DNA of 64,000 nucleotides from a virus, in IMG/VR virus record IMGVR_UViG_3300023174_000124, positions 1 to 64,000 of that record; one strand, 5' to 3'. Positions 50,939 to 59,158 of the stretch are shown in pieces. Made by a program: the position numbers and the translations under genes. Numbering within the stretch: the first letter of the stretch is position 1; every line of letters begins with the position of its first letter. Below the pieces are notes generated by a model. It had not been told where the DNA came from. It did not search any database and saw only the letters and a program-made list of their open reading frames with translations.

Positions 50939-51499
50939 TTAAAATCTTCTCTTTCTAAGTGAAGCCATTACTTGACGACCCTCAGGAGTGATTTCATTAT
51001 CTACCATAAGAGCAGACCTACGAATTAAATATCCATTGTATTTTTCATACCACTTACTATAAAATTCTTTACCATCGACTATTCTTACTGTTTCTTCAGG
51101 GTCAGGTATATTTGAGTCTGCTACATATACATCATACCCACCACCCTCTTTACCTACAACATCAAATATTAAAGAAGCATGACTCCATTCACGACCTTCT
51201 GGGTTCCACCCAATAAGTACAGGTTTACCTGCATCTGTCCATTCTTTAACTTGCTTTAATGTTGCAGGTGTAACTAAAGTCCCTCTACAACCATAATGTT
51301 GAACACAAGCTAATACTGATTCCCAAGATGCTCCTGTCATTGGTCTCGCACCTATAACTTCATTCACCTCATCTTCATTACATTTAACACCTAAAGCATT
51401 TAATGCCATAGCTGTTGATGCAGCTACACATGAAAATTGTGTTCTTTGTCTGATCGGATTCACATTAGCTTTCGCTATTCTTCTATTAAACCCATACAT
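50939..51499 (-). CDS. C39-like cysteine peptidase
   Basis: A 186-aa protein. Q21 and C24 (TQFSCVAASTAMALNALG), H107 (WSHASLIFDV) and D128 (YVADSNIP) give a papain-like C39 catalytic set in the right order. The family cleaves peptides, often after Gly-Gly or in leader peptides. No transporter is near, so it probably acts in virion maturation or is a structural protein with peptidase activity. The N-terminus FNRRIAKANV is basic. GGAGC precedes the ATG at 51499. Confidence 0.75.
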   Translation of the reverse strand: MYGFNRRIAKANVNPIRQRTQFSCVAASTAMALNALGVKCNEDEVNEVIGARPMTGASWESVLACVQHYGCRGTLVTPATLKQVKEWTDAGKPVLIGWNPEGREWSHASLIFDVVGKEGGGYDVYVADSNIPDPEETVRIVDGKEFYSKWYEKYNGYLIRRSALMVDNEITPEGRQVMASLRKRRF

Positions 51500-51557
51500 C
51501 TTTATATGCTCCTGTAATAAGTTCTTTTTACCTTATAGAAAAATTATTAAAACACTA

Positions 51558-51586
51558 TTGACAACACTGGGCTTTGTGTGTATAAT
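51558..51586 (+). promoter_or_regulatory. Perfect consensus sigma70 promoter for gene 51618
   Basis: TTGACA (51558-51563), 17-bp spacer, TATAAT (51581-51586), 31 bp before the ATG. This spacing gives a 5' leader of about 25 nt with AAGGAG and no hairpin. It looks like an early promoter used by unmodified host polymerase. Confidence 0.9.
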
Positions 51587-51617
51587 ACAAACATACTAAC
51601 CCTAAAGGAGTCAAACA

Positions 51618-52610
51618 ATGAAGTTAGTAAATAAGATAGCGATAGAAATGTTTGTCATCGCAAGTAAAACAGATTACCCATTCCTTAGAGATACCTTGTT
51701 GCCTAAACTAACAGAAGAATGTGGTGTCCCTATTCTAGTTAATGGTTTTATCTCAATAGAAGATAAAGAAGCCCTTACCCCACCAAATAGCACAGGTGCT
51801 ATTTTAATAGCTACTGAAAATACAAAATTACCCTTGTCTTTAAATAAACTAGTTTCAAGTTCTATTTTGTCTTTATCTGTTCCTGCGATCTTCACCACCA
51901 CAAGAGACCCTGTTGTTTTAAAGGAAGAGATTTTTGAAGCCTTCCCACCTTTTAGTATATATGCTGAAACTGCCAAAGCACTAAAAAAAGGAATACTCCC
52001 ATCAGCCTTTACTTTTGAAAGTTTTAAAAATCTCCTATTAGAAAATAGAGATTTACTCTTTAAATTTTTTCCTCTCTCAGAAGATCAATTAAATCCTAAT
52101 ACCAATAAGAAAAAACAAGGTAAATACAAAGAAAACATGGATTTACTTGTTAAGTTTGTTGAACAAAAAGTACAAGAGTTATGTTCACCTACACTTGTTC
52201 TAACTCCTCATTTACTTTTACAATATTTTAAAGATGTTTTCTCATTCTTAAATGAAAATCCAAATGATACTTTTACAATAGAGTTTATGAAAACTTGGTT
52301 ACATGGTGTTCATTTAACATACCCTGAAAAAGATATGTCTTTTTATGAAATGCTTTTCACTGATCACTTTCAGTGTGAGATTCCTCTTATATATAGAGAA
52401 TATTTAAATGATCTACTACCTAAAGTAGTTAATGAGACCCCTATTGATGATACTAAGAGTATTGAATTTGATACCTTTAACATTTCTTATACTCATGGGG
52501 TTTCTCTTTCAATTAAAGAAGTTATCTCATCTAGCTTAAAAACTAATGGATCAATTTCTATTGATTCCCTAGAAAATAATAAAATTATCAATTTGCTATT
52601 GACAGAATAG
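51618..52610 (+). CDS. DUF2325-like Rossmann protein, diverged copy
   Basis: A 330-aa protein. Residues about 18-98 (YPFLRDTLLPKLTEECGVPI, then TGAILIATENTKLPLSLNKL and SVPAIFTT) align with the clearer domain in 52665 (HPLIRDTWLPQMSEQIGLNF and KLNIPMLETT), but the GG and SH motifs are lost. The last 50 residues (FDTFNISYTHGVSLSIKEVI) also align with the end of 52665. The middle differs. The two are divergent paralogues. A consensus sigma70 promoter precedes it, so expression is probably early. Function unknown. Confidence 0.7.
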   Translation: MKLVNKIAIEMFVIASKTDYPFLRDTLLPKLTEECGVPILVNGFISIEDKEALTPPNSTGAILIATENTKLPLSLNKLVSSSILSLSVPAIFTTTRDPVVLKEEIFEAFPPFSIYAETAKALKKGILPSAFTFESFKNLLLENRDLLFKFFPLSEDQLNPNTNKKKQGKYKENMDLLVKFVEQKVQELCSPTLVLTPHLLLQYFKDVFSFLNENPNDTFTIEFMKTWLHGVHLTYPEKDMSFYEMLFTDHFQCEIPLIYREYLNDLLPKVVNETPIDDTKSIEFDTFNISYTHGVSLSIKEVISSSLKTNGSISIDSLENNKIINLLLTE

Positions 52611-52627
52611 CCTAGAAATGATACAAA
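52599..52627 (+). promoter_or_regulatory. Sigma70-like promoter for gene 52665
   Basis: TTGACA (52599-52604), 17-bp spacer, TACAAA (52622-52627). It overlaps the stop of gene 51618 and would start near 52634, 31 nt before the ATG. The two paralogues thus each carry the same promoter design. Confidence 0.75.
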
Positions 52628-52664
52628 CACACTAAATGCGTACCCTTAAAAAAAAGGACAAAAA

Positions 52665-53963
52665 ATGAAAGACGATCAAATAGCAACAATGCTAATGAGA
52701 GCTAATGAAAACACTGTGGTATTAAGTCAACACAGAGCGATAACTGAATCTTATAATGCTATCAAAGAAGCAGAAGATAAGTTAAAAAAAGAGAATAAGA
52801 TTAAAACCTTTGTAGTCGGTGGACATCATCCTTTAATTAGAGATACATGGTTGCCACAAATGAGTGAACAGATTGGTTTAAATTTTGTTATGGTAGGGCA
52901 TAAACTACCAGCAAGAAGAGCAGTAGGGTTTATGCCTGATTGTACTGAATTTGTTTTCTTAATGAAAGACATGGCAAGTCATGCACTCAGAAATTGGGCA
53001 AAAAAAGAAGCTCAGAAATTAAACATTCCTATGCTTGAAACTACTCAAAAAGTTTTAAATGCAGTGGAAGATTTTAAGAACTGGTCTACTCGTATGTATG
53101 ATTTAGGTCAAGAATTGAAAAAACAAAAAGCGATTGCTATCCAAGAAGCATTAGAAAGAGGGGAAGCAGTGCCTGAAACAGTTAAAGATAATGGCAACTA
53201 TCTCTATTATGATACTTTCAAATCCCTAGTAGATAATAATATCTATTCTTTTTTCCCTTATCATTCCTCTGATGATAAAGAAAATAGAGATTTTTGGTTT
53301 GATAAAATTAGAGAGAGCTTAGGTTCTTCTTATACCTACTATATTGACGAACTTGAAGAATATATGGATAAGTATTTAACTGAAATCCGTAAAAAGTGTC
53401 CTCTTTCTCTCAAATCTAAATGGGTGTATTCCTTCTTTGATGATAAAAACCTTGATCCTGAAAACCTTAAAAACCCTTCAAGGGTCAATAATTCTTTCAA
53501 AGTTATTTTCAATACTCGTTTACCTGATGAATTGAGAAAAGAAGTTTCCGATTTACTTCACCTACTACATGGCAGTGATACCCCCCCTGTTGTTGTAGAG
53601 GAGGCTCAAGTTCAAGAAACCACAGCTGTTGTAGAACAAACACAAGTAGAAGTTGTTGAACAGCCTAAACCTATTGAACCACCTAAACCTATTGAACCAC
53701 CTAAACCTGTTGAACCACCTAAACCTGTTGAACCACCTAAACCTGTTGAGACTAAGGTTATTATTGAACAACCTAAAGTTGTTGAAAATGAAGAAAGAAC
53801 TATCTCTTTCACTGATTTAAGCCTTACCTTAAAGAAAGGCTCTCAAATTCTACTTAAACAAGTTAAAGCTAATAAGCTAGATTTGACACAATCTCAAGGA
53901 TTAGATGTTTCAATAGATAAAGTTGAAGATGGTATCTTATATAATGTGTTAATTAAATACTAA
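52665..53963 (+). CDS. DUF2325-like Rossmann protein with Pro-rich linker
   Basis: A 432-aa protein. Residues about 46-128 (IKTFVVGGHHPLIRDTWLPQ, then FVFLMKDMASHALRNWAKKE and LNIPMLETT) follow the DUF2325 pattern: a GG loop after the first strand and an SHA helix after the fourth. A helical middle domain follows (130-300). Then a linker with five PPKPIE or PPKPVE units (about 334-362) and a C-terminal beta module (SFTDLSLTLKKGSQILLKQV) shared with 51618. AAGGAC precedes the ATG. DUF2325 is of unknown function. The stop overlaps the end of gene 53960. Confidence 0.7.
   Translation: MKDDQIATMLMRANENTVVLSQHRAITESYNAIKEAEDKLKKENKIKTFVVGGHHPLIRDTWLPQMSEQIGLNFVMVGHKLPARRAVGFMPDCTEFVFLMKDMASHALRNWAKKEAQKLNIPMLETTQKVLNAVEDFKNWSTRMYDLGQELKKQKAIAIQEALERGEAVPETVKDNGNYLYYDTFKSLVDNNIYSFFPYHSSDDKENRDFWFDKIRESLGSSYTYYIDELEEYMDKYLTEIRKKCPLSLKSKWVYSFFDDKNLDPENLKNPSRVNNSFKVIFNTRLPDELRKEVSDLLHLLHGSDTPPVVVEEAQVQETTAVVEQTQVEVVEQPKPIEPPKPIEPPKPVEPPKPVEPPKPVETKVIIEQPKVVENEERTISFTDLSLTLKKGSQILLKQVKANKLDLTQSQGLDVSIDKVEDGILYNVLIKY
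53664..53753 (+). repeat. 18-bp tandem repeat coding the PPKPxE linker
   Basis: Five units of CCTAAACCTRTTGAACCA (R = A or G), the last imperfect, coding PKPIEP or PKPVEP. The first two units have ATT (Ile) and the last three GTT (Val). Copy number could vary between isolates. The minus-strand frames over it are only shadows. Confidence 0.95.
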
Positions 53964-54199
53964 ACTTTCTTTTTCTTACGACCTTTAAAATATTGGCTAG
54001 GTCTCATATGACAATGCTCTGATTTAGGATTTGAATATTTACAATAGATGCTCCAAGACACTGCCCATGCTTTACCTACATCATAACCTTTATCTATAAG
54101 TAATTTAGCTTTTTCTTCTACTTCTTTAGGTAAATTTTTAGCTTGTTTTTTCAACATCGCTAAACGAATCATCTTTAACTTTTCAGCTTGTGTAAACAT
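53960..54199 (-). CDS. Small conserved phage protein (YCKYxNPxSxHC)
   Basis: A 79-aa protein. Residues 38-64 (GYDVGKAWAVSWSIYCKYSN then PKSEHC) carry a motif frequent in small proteins of diverse large phages (AWAxAWSxYCKYKNPxSxHC). The N-terminus QAEKLKMIRLAMLKKQAK is a basic Ala-type segment like others here. A Cys/His site could bind zinc. The AAAGG site is beside a 7-bp hairpin (54202-54239). It converges with 52665. Confidence 0.65.
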   Translation of the reverse strand: MFTQAEKLKMIRLAMLKKQAKNLPKEVEEKAKLLIDKGYDVGKAWAVSWSIYCKYSNPKSEHCHMRPSQYFKGRKKKKV

Positions 54200-54201
54200 T
54201 T

Positions 54202-54239
54202 AGATAGCCTTTCATATTTGTATTCTATATAAGCTATCT
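54202..54239 (-). promoter_or_regulatory. Inverted repeat at the ribosome-binding site of gene 53960
   Basis: AGATAGC (54202-54208) pairs with GCTATCT (54233-54239), loop 24 nt. On the minus strand GAAAGG runs into the 3' arm, so the site lies at the top of the stem. Confidence 0.4.
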
Positions 54240-54249
54240 TATAAACAAA

Positions 54250-54825
54250 TTATACCTTACGAGATTTCTTTCTCCATTCCCACCTATCATTCTTCATCTT
54301 ATTTTCTCTTTGGTGTAAATCGTATGCTTTATTCTTTTGTAAAGCATTTAATTTCATATTCCCTTCAACAGTCAAATCACCTGTGTCTTTATCTTGTCTA
54401 CGAGAAGTAAGACCAATTGTTTGTGGCATAAGAGATTTAATCAACTTAGGGTCAATAGCATTAATAGATATATCCCATACCATTTCTAATTGAACACCTT
54501 GACATACACTTAAAGGTTTACCATCATAATCACAAGGTAGCTTTTGTCTAAATAGACTAATACCTGATCTTGTTTTTAATTCTAATTCAAAAAACCATAC
54601 AGGCATAGGAGCTTCAGGTCTATCAAATGCCATAGTAAAATATAAGTGTAGGTTCTTATCACCGAAAGTAGCTCTACACTGATGTACAATACCCCATTCA
54701 TGAATAAGAATATATAAGTCATTTGATTCCACAAGGCGACTGATAAATTCTCTTTCAATTTCAGTAAGGGGGATATATAAAGATAGGGCATTACCACCAC
54801 CGAATATATTAGTATCTTGACTCAT
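54250..54825 (-). CDS. Hypothetical protein, probable virion component
   Basis: A 191-aa protein with no recognised motif. The first 115 residues are a beta-rich domain (SNDLYILIHEWGIVHQCRAT, then LHLYFTMAFDRP and VWFFELELKTRSG). The last 60 are basic and helical. AAAGGT precedes the ATG. It overlaps the upstream secreted-protein gene by 4 bp. Confidence 0.6.
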   Translation of the reverse strand: MSQDTNIFGGGNALSLYIPLTEIEREFISRLVESNDLYILIHEWGIVHQCRATFGDKNLHLYFTMAFDRPEAPMPVWFFELELKTRSGISLFRQKLPCDYDGKPLSVCQGVQLEMVWDISINAIDPKLIKSLMPQTIGLTSRRQDKDTGDLTVEGNMKLNALQKNKAYDLHQRENKMKNDRWEWRKKSRKV

Positions 54826-55079
54826 TTCTTTTTACCTTTTTTGTCATGTACTTCTAAATCTTCTTCTATTTCACCTAGACAAGCATCTTTATCTTTAAAA
54901 CAAGTATTAGAACAATCGCCACAGACTTTAAATGCTTCACCTTCTCTTAATTTCTTTTTATCGGCAGGTAAAGCACAATATTCTAAACAAGTTCTAATCT
55001 CATCATGTGTAGGATACTTGTTTTCTTGAGCATATAATAAGGTGAAACATAAGAGTGAAAGTATAAAGAGATATTTCAT
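54822..55079 (-). CDS. Small secreted Cys-rich protein
   Basis: An 85-aa protein starting at ATG 55079 (AGGAG upstream); a longer frame has no site. Residues 1-17 form a signal peptide (KYLFILSLLCFTLLYA, cleavage before QENK). The mature part has six Cys (CLEYC, CGDC, and two more) that could form disulfides in the periplasm or bind a metal, then an acidic and a Lys-rich end (DKKGKKK). A periplasmic phage effector, for example in lysis or exclusion, is possible. No family is recognised. Confidence 0.65.
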   Translation of the reverse strand: MKYLFILSLLCFTLLYAQENKYPTHDEIRTCLEYCALPADKKKLREGEAFKVCGDCSNTCFKDKDACLGEIEEDLEVHDKKGKKK

Positions 55080-55151
55080 TTTAGCTCCTATTGATTGTAT
55101 AATGAATTTATATACACTATACAAGTATAAATACACAAATGGAGTAATAAA

Positions 55152-55340
55152 ATGGCTATGATGAGAACAGGTTCACCTGCTAGTGCTATTAACACAGAAA
55201 CAATTAGGGGTTATCAAGATGGTTTAGCAGGGAAACATGAACCACCTACAGAAGCAACAGCACTAGAATTTTATACTAAGGGACATAATTTAGGTAAAGA
55301 TGTAAAAGAAGGTAAAGCACAACCACCAGCATGGGCATAA
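55152..55340 (+). CDS. Small hypothetical protein
   Basis: A 62-aa protein (SAINTETIRGYQDGLAGKHE, then EFYTKGHNLGKDVKEGKA). No family is recognised. TGGAG lies before the ATG. It is divergent from the secreted-protein gene and precedes the primase gene by 43 bp; it may be co-transcribed with it. Confidence 0.6.
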   Translation: MAMMRTGSPASAINTETIRGYQDGLAGKHEPPTEATALEFYTKGHNLGKDVKEGKAQPPAWA

Positions 55341-55349
55341 TATAATATA

Positions 55350-55370
55350 TCTCAGTATTTCTTGCTGAGA
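55350..55370 (+). promoter_or_regulatory. Hairpin adjoining the ribosome-binding site of the primase gene
   Basis: TCTCAG (55350-55355) pairs with CTGAGA (55365-55370), loop 9 nt. The 3' arm continues into GGATA, so the GAGAGGA site of the ATG at 55384 is half inside the stem. Confidence 0.4.
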
Positions 55371-55383
55371 GGATAAATTCTAT

Positions 55384-56070
55384 ATGTATGAATGGTTAGA
55401 AGAAATTTTATCTACCATGTTTGTAAGTCCTACCCATTATGCTTACTTAAAATCTCGTGGTGTAGATGAAAATACAGGTATCTTATTTCATACCTTTGAT
55501 CCTAATAAAATTAAAATCAATATCCCTTGCCAAAGATTTGTTAATAACTTTGGTGCTAGAGGTGAGAGATTAAAAGACCACCTTATTATACCTGTGTCTT
55601 GTCCTAGAAATAAAATCATAGGATTTGAAGCTAGAACTTGGGACACAGAAGGTAATAAGAGAGTTCATAAATATATGTTAGATCGTAGCCAATGGCTACC
55701 TACTCTTATTAATTCTCATAAAGTAGTTGAGTCTTTATGGAATGGTGATGATATTTATGTAGTAGAAGGTATCTTTGATTTAGTAGCTTTACAAAAAGCT
55801 ATTTTACCTCCTCATACAGTATGCTCTACAATGAGAGCAGGTATGGATGAAAATACGATTAAACTCTTTGAGAGATTTTATACACCTATGTCATCTATTT
55901 ATATGTGTTATGATAATGATGAAGCAGGTAAATCTAAATCTCAAGAAGTAGTAAGGAAGTTAAGTAAATTAGGTATGAGGATTTTTGAATGTAAATATAG
56001 GGGTAAAGACCCTAATGATTTATGGACAAGAGAGGGTCTTGAAGGGTTGAATAAATACTTTATGTTTTAA
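55384..56070 (+). CDS. DNA primase catalytic core (TOPRIM)
   Basis: A 228-aa protein. The TOPRIM residues are visible: E128 (IYVVEGIFDLVALQKA) and D176-x-D178 (YMCYDNDEAGKS). KDPNDLW follows at 208-214, also typical of DnaG. There is no zinc-binding domain and no helicase domain; the first 110 residues are an RNA-polymerase-type DnaG core segment (LIIPVSCPRNKIIGFEARTW). It likely makes RNA primers together with a helicase encoded elsewhere. Confidence 0.85.
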   Translation: MYEWLEEILSTMFVSPTHYAYLKSRGVDENTGILFHTFDPNKIKINIPCQRFVNNFGARGERLKDHLIIPVSCPRNKIIGFEARTWDTEGNKRVHKYMLDRSQWLPTLINSHKVVESLWNGDDIYVVEGIFDLVALQKAILPPHTVCSTMRAGMDENTIKLFERFYTPMSSIYMCYDNDEAGKSKSQEVVRKLSKLGMRIFECKYRGKDPNDLWTREGLEGLNKYFMF

Positions 56071-56095
56071 TCTCCTTATATGAGGAGAGATTAAA
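56066..56095 (+). promoter_or_regulatory. 9-bp hairpin at the ribosome-binding site of gene 56097
   Basis: TTTAATCTC (56066-56074) pairs with GAGATTAAA (56087-56095). GAGGAGAG lies in the loop and 3' arm, just before the ATG at 56097. The 5' arm overlaps the primase stop codon (56068-56070), so ribosomes finishing the primase gene could open the stem. Confidence 0.6.
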
Positions 56096-56096
56096 T

Positions 56097-56942
56097 ATGA
56101 ATACACAAATTAGAATAAGATATGCTTGTTATATAGCAATAAAAAACACACCTTTAAAGAAGAGTGCAAATATAGTAAGAAGAGAATTGAATATAAATAC
56201 ACTTGAGGTTTTTGGAAAGCATATAGTAAAGACAGCAGGGTTTGGGTCTTTATCTATTAAACTTAAACAATTATATGAGGGTTTTCAAAATATGCCTGAA
56301 TATTGGAATAAGTTTAAAGAGATGATAGGAATGACAGCAGTATCTACATGGGAACAGATTAAAGAATTTGATAAGAAATTTGGTGCTTTTTTAGAGATGG
56401 GGAAATTAAAACTTAAATATTTAGGTTCTAAATTAAAAAGAGAGTCTGAATTATTGTCAATATTTATGAAAGTGTATAGTGATATTCCTTCTTTTACTAC
56501 TTTATTAGATTCTCTAGTAGAGAAATTGCCTATAAAAGTACAAGCTATACTTAAAGGGGTAGGTAAAAAAGTAAAACCTTTTGCAAAATTTTTAGATGAT
56601 CTTTTAAGTCGTAGTGCAACATTAAAAGCCTTGTCTGTACCTATTAAGGCTTACATTTATTGGAAGATATGGGTGAGTGTTACTGAAATTTCTTGGAATA
56701 TTGTAGGTATTATAAAAGGTATGTTAGGTATGATTTCTTGGGAAGAATTATTAGATTCTTTACCTGAATCAGGTGTAGGCTACTTATTAACTCTCTTATT
56801 CCCTGACTTACCTGGTGGTTTAATTTTAAAGTCTTTGCAAATAGGTTGGAATATATTATTACCAGCTGCCATAACATTCCAAATGTATTGGCTATATAAA
56901 AATGGGTATGTAGATAAAAATTTAAATCCTATTAACCAATAG
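56097..56942 (+). CDS. Membrane-associated virion-type protein
   Basis: A 281-aa protein. The N-terminus is basic (IRIRYACYIAIKNTPLKKSA). Amphipathic helices fill the middle. There are hydrophobic segments at about 190-215 (IWVSVTEISWNIVGIIKGML) and near the end (LQIGWNILLPAAITFQMYWL). It resembles the membrane proteins 38647-42938 in style but not clearly in sequence. It converges with the spike gene, overlapping by 11 bp. Confidence 0.6.
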   Translation: MNTQIRIRYACYIAIKNTPLKKSANIVRRELNINTLEVFGKHIVKTAGFGSLSIKLKQLYEGFQNMPEYWNKFKEMIGMTAVSTWEQIKEFDKKFGAFLEMGKLKLKYLGSKLKRESELLSIFMKVYSDIPSFTTLLDSLVEKLPIKVQAILKGVGKKVKPFAKFLDDLLSRSATLKALSVPIKAYIYWKIWVSVTEISWNIVGIIKGMLGMISWEELLDSLPESGVGYLLTLLFPDLPGGLILKSLQIGWNILLPAAITFQMYWLYKNGYVDKNLNPINQ

Positions 56943-59157
56943 CTAAATTTTGACCTCTTGGTATCATAGTCGCTAAGAATGGTGTTCCTGTTATAGGATT
57001 TATATCACTCCCACACATAATAGGACCCACTGAAGCACCTGGACTTAATAATGTAATAGCTGTCCCTCTTAATAGGAGTGCTGCAGGTGTTGTTATACTT
57101 ACACCTGCATTACCTATAATAGTTGTAAGACCTGCTAATGCTGTTATATTAACATTACCTACTACTGCTGTATGGGATATACCTGCAGGTGAAATAGAAC
57201 TAATATTACCATTGGCTGTTTGTGTTATAGTCCCCACACCTACTGTTTGTGTTATTGCACCTGTAGGTATTGTCGTTATATCATTTAAGTTAGTTAAAGC
57301 GATTGTATTCCTAGTCCCTGCTGTATATGTAGTTTGATCTACAATACCTGGTCCACCTATAATCTTAACATCTCTAGGTGGTACAAGAGGATTTAAAGAA
57401 CTAAAAGCAGAACTTTGTCCCCCCATAACAGTCTGTTTCATTGTATTTGTCTTTATACTTACAGATTCACCACTATTAATATCAAAATTACTCTGACTTG
57501 AGAAAGATAAAGCACTCGCATTTCTTAATCTCACTGAAGGAGCATCTAATACAATCACATCACTTGACTTTAATGCTATACTCCCTTTACCCTCTAAGAC
57601 TATACTATTTCCACCACCATCACCTTTAAAAGTCCCACCTGCAAACATATAGATACTATTTCTATTACTCTTAATATCTAAACTACCATCTCCACTTATA
57701 CTTAATCCTGTACCATATAGAATATCAGTTCCACCTAAGACTTCTAGTCCTAAACCACCTTCTACTTTAAGTTTAGCACCTAATTCTTCTCTTGTGCCTA
57801 TATACCCTCTAAAAGCACCACCTTTAGTAAAACCCATATATGTAGGAGCATCTTCACCTATAATAGGTTTTATTCTAAATAAAGTAGCTAGGTGGTTTTC
57901 TATAGGTAAGTCAGTAGCATCGTCTATAAACCCAAAATCATTTGAATATAAAGGTTTCCCATATAGCTTTTTACCACCATCAGTAAAAGCATCATTACCT
58001 ACAACAGTACCTAAAACCCATTCTATATAAGGAGCTTTATCTGAAGCTCCTCTTTCATTAGGTATTCGGTCTATATCCATACCATCAGTTTGTTCAGTGA
58101 CAGGTAAAGTACCATCTGTGGTATGATTTAATTCAATACGATATTCGGTAGTAGCTTGAGTAAAAGTCTTTTTACCTTCAACATCATATCTAAGAATAGC
58201 TTTACCACCATAGACATTAAAATCAATTTCTGAACTTGTCTTTAGATTTTCATCTATAAGGTTAGCTGAGTACATTAACTTATAGGGGTCTATGAATGTA
58301 GGAAGATTTTGACCTACATCGTTTTCAAAAGCAGATTTACTGTTTAAACTACCTTTTCTAAATAAAGGGTGGGGTTGGTAGCTGTCTGTACTATTATCTG
58401 CTTTTAAATCAAATTGGGTGATAGGTTTACCTGCTGAGTCAAGTTGAGTAGGGCTGTCCCAAGCACGACCATCAGAGATAAGATCATAGGGGATAATTCT
58501 AGCATCTCTTTGAACCATCCCACCATAAATTCTAGCACCACTCATAGCATGGAATTGTTGGAGTGATCTAACAACAAGAGCTTGATCTTGGTCTCTTAAT
58601 CTGATTTCATTAGCTCTTCTATTAGATAATAAGACACCTTCGTCTAGGACAAGATCAGAGCCTTGAGAAGAAGAAGCACCGATATTACCAGGTTCATAGT
58701 GTCTCATTTTATGACGGATACGGTTAATAGTGCCGTCTAGGATTTTTCTATCTTTGGGGTTATTTAAAAGACCCTCTTCTTCATTAAATGCTTGAGTAGG
58801 AATCCATTCATGACCGAGATAGTGTGCTTTGGGAAGCCAAGCGAGAATAGCAGGTCTTTTATTACCTGCAGCACCTGTAGAGTCGATAACAAACCAACCG
58901 ACAACACACATATCACCTACTTCAGGAATAGCACCGAGAAAGTGTCTTGAGCCTATACTAGGGAAGAGTAATTCAACACCATCATAAATAGGTTCTTCTT
59001 TTTCACCTTCAAGAACTTTAATAGTGCATCTAAATTCTTCCCAATTGATAGATTGTATTTTAGCAGTACCTAAAGAAAGAGCTGACCAGCCTGTACTAGG
59101 ATTATTAGGTCTAGTTAAACTACTCTTAAATTCAGATTTCATTTGACCTTTATCCAT
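56932..59157 (-). CDS. Baseplate spike protein (OB-fold, beta-helical tip)
   Basis: A 741-aa protein starting at ATG 59157 (AAAGGA upstream, 1 bp after the hub stop). Residues about 20-110 (GTAKIQSINWEEFRCTIKVL, then LLFPSIGSRHFLGAIPEVGD) form the OB-fold of gp5/VgrG-type spikes. The C-terminal 250 residues are repeated short beta strands (SIVLEGKGSIALKSSDVIVL, VSITTPAALLLRGTAITLLS), as in a triple-stranded beta helix. There is no lysozyme domain here; the cell-wall enzyme is in the adjacent hub. Confidence 0.75.
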   Translation of the reverse strand: MDKGQMKSEFKSSLTRPNNPSTGWSALSLGTAKIQSINWEEFRCTIKVLEGEKEEPIYDGVELLFPSIGSRHFLGAIPEVGDMCVVGWFVIDSTGAAGNKRPAILAWLPKAHYLGHEWIPTQAFNEEEGLLNNPKDRKILDGTINRIRHKMRHYEPGNIGASSSQGSDLVLDEGVLLSNRRANEIRLRDQDQALVVRSLQQFHAMSGARIYGGMVQRDARIIPYDLISDGRAWDSPTQLDSAGKPITQFDLKADNSTDSYQPHPLFRKGSLNSKSAFENDVGQNLPTFIDPYKLMYSANLIDENLKTSSEIDFNVYGGKAILRYDVEGKKTFTQATTEYRIELNHTTDGTLPVTEQTDGMDIDRIPNERGASDKAPYIEWVLGTVVGNDAFTDGGKKLYGKPLYSNDFGFIDDATDLPIENHLATLFRIKPIIGEDAPTYMGFTKGGAFRGYIGTREELGAKLKVEGGLGLEVLGGTDILYGTGLSISGDGSLDIKSNRNSIYMFAGGTFKGDGGGNSIVLEGKGSIALKSSDVIVLDAPSVRLRNASALSFSSQSNFDINSGESVSIKTNTMKQTVMGGQSSAFSSLNPLVPPRDVKIIGGPGIVDQTTYTAGTRNTIALTNLNDITTIPTGAITQTVGVGTITQTANGNISSISPAGISHTAVVGNVNITALAGLTTIIGNAGVSITTPAALLLRGTAITLLSPGASVGPIMCGSDINPITGTPFLATMIPRGQNLAIG

Positions 59158-59158
59158 T

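Noticed and set aside
53565-53812. Two minus-strand proteins of 66-68 aa over the Pro-rich repeat
   Set aside because: Low-complexity shadows (RWFNRF and TGLGGS repeats) of the PPKPxE coding repeat in gene 52665.
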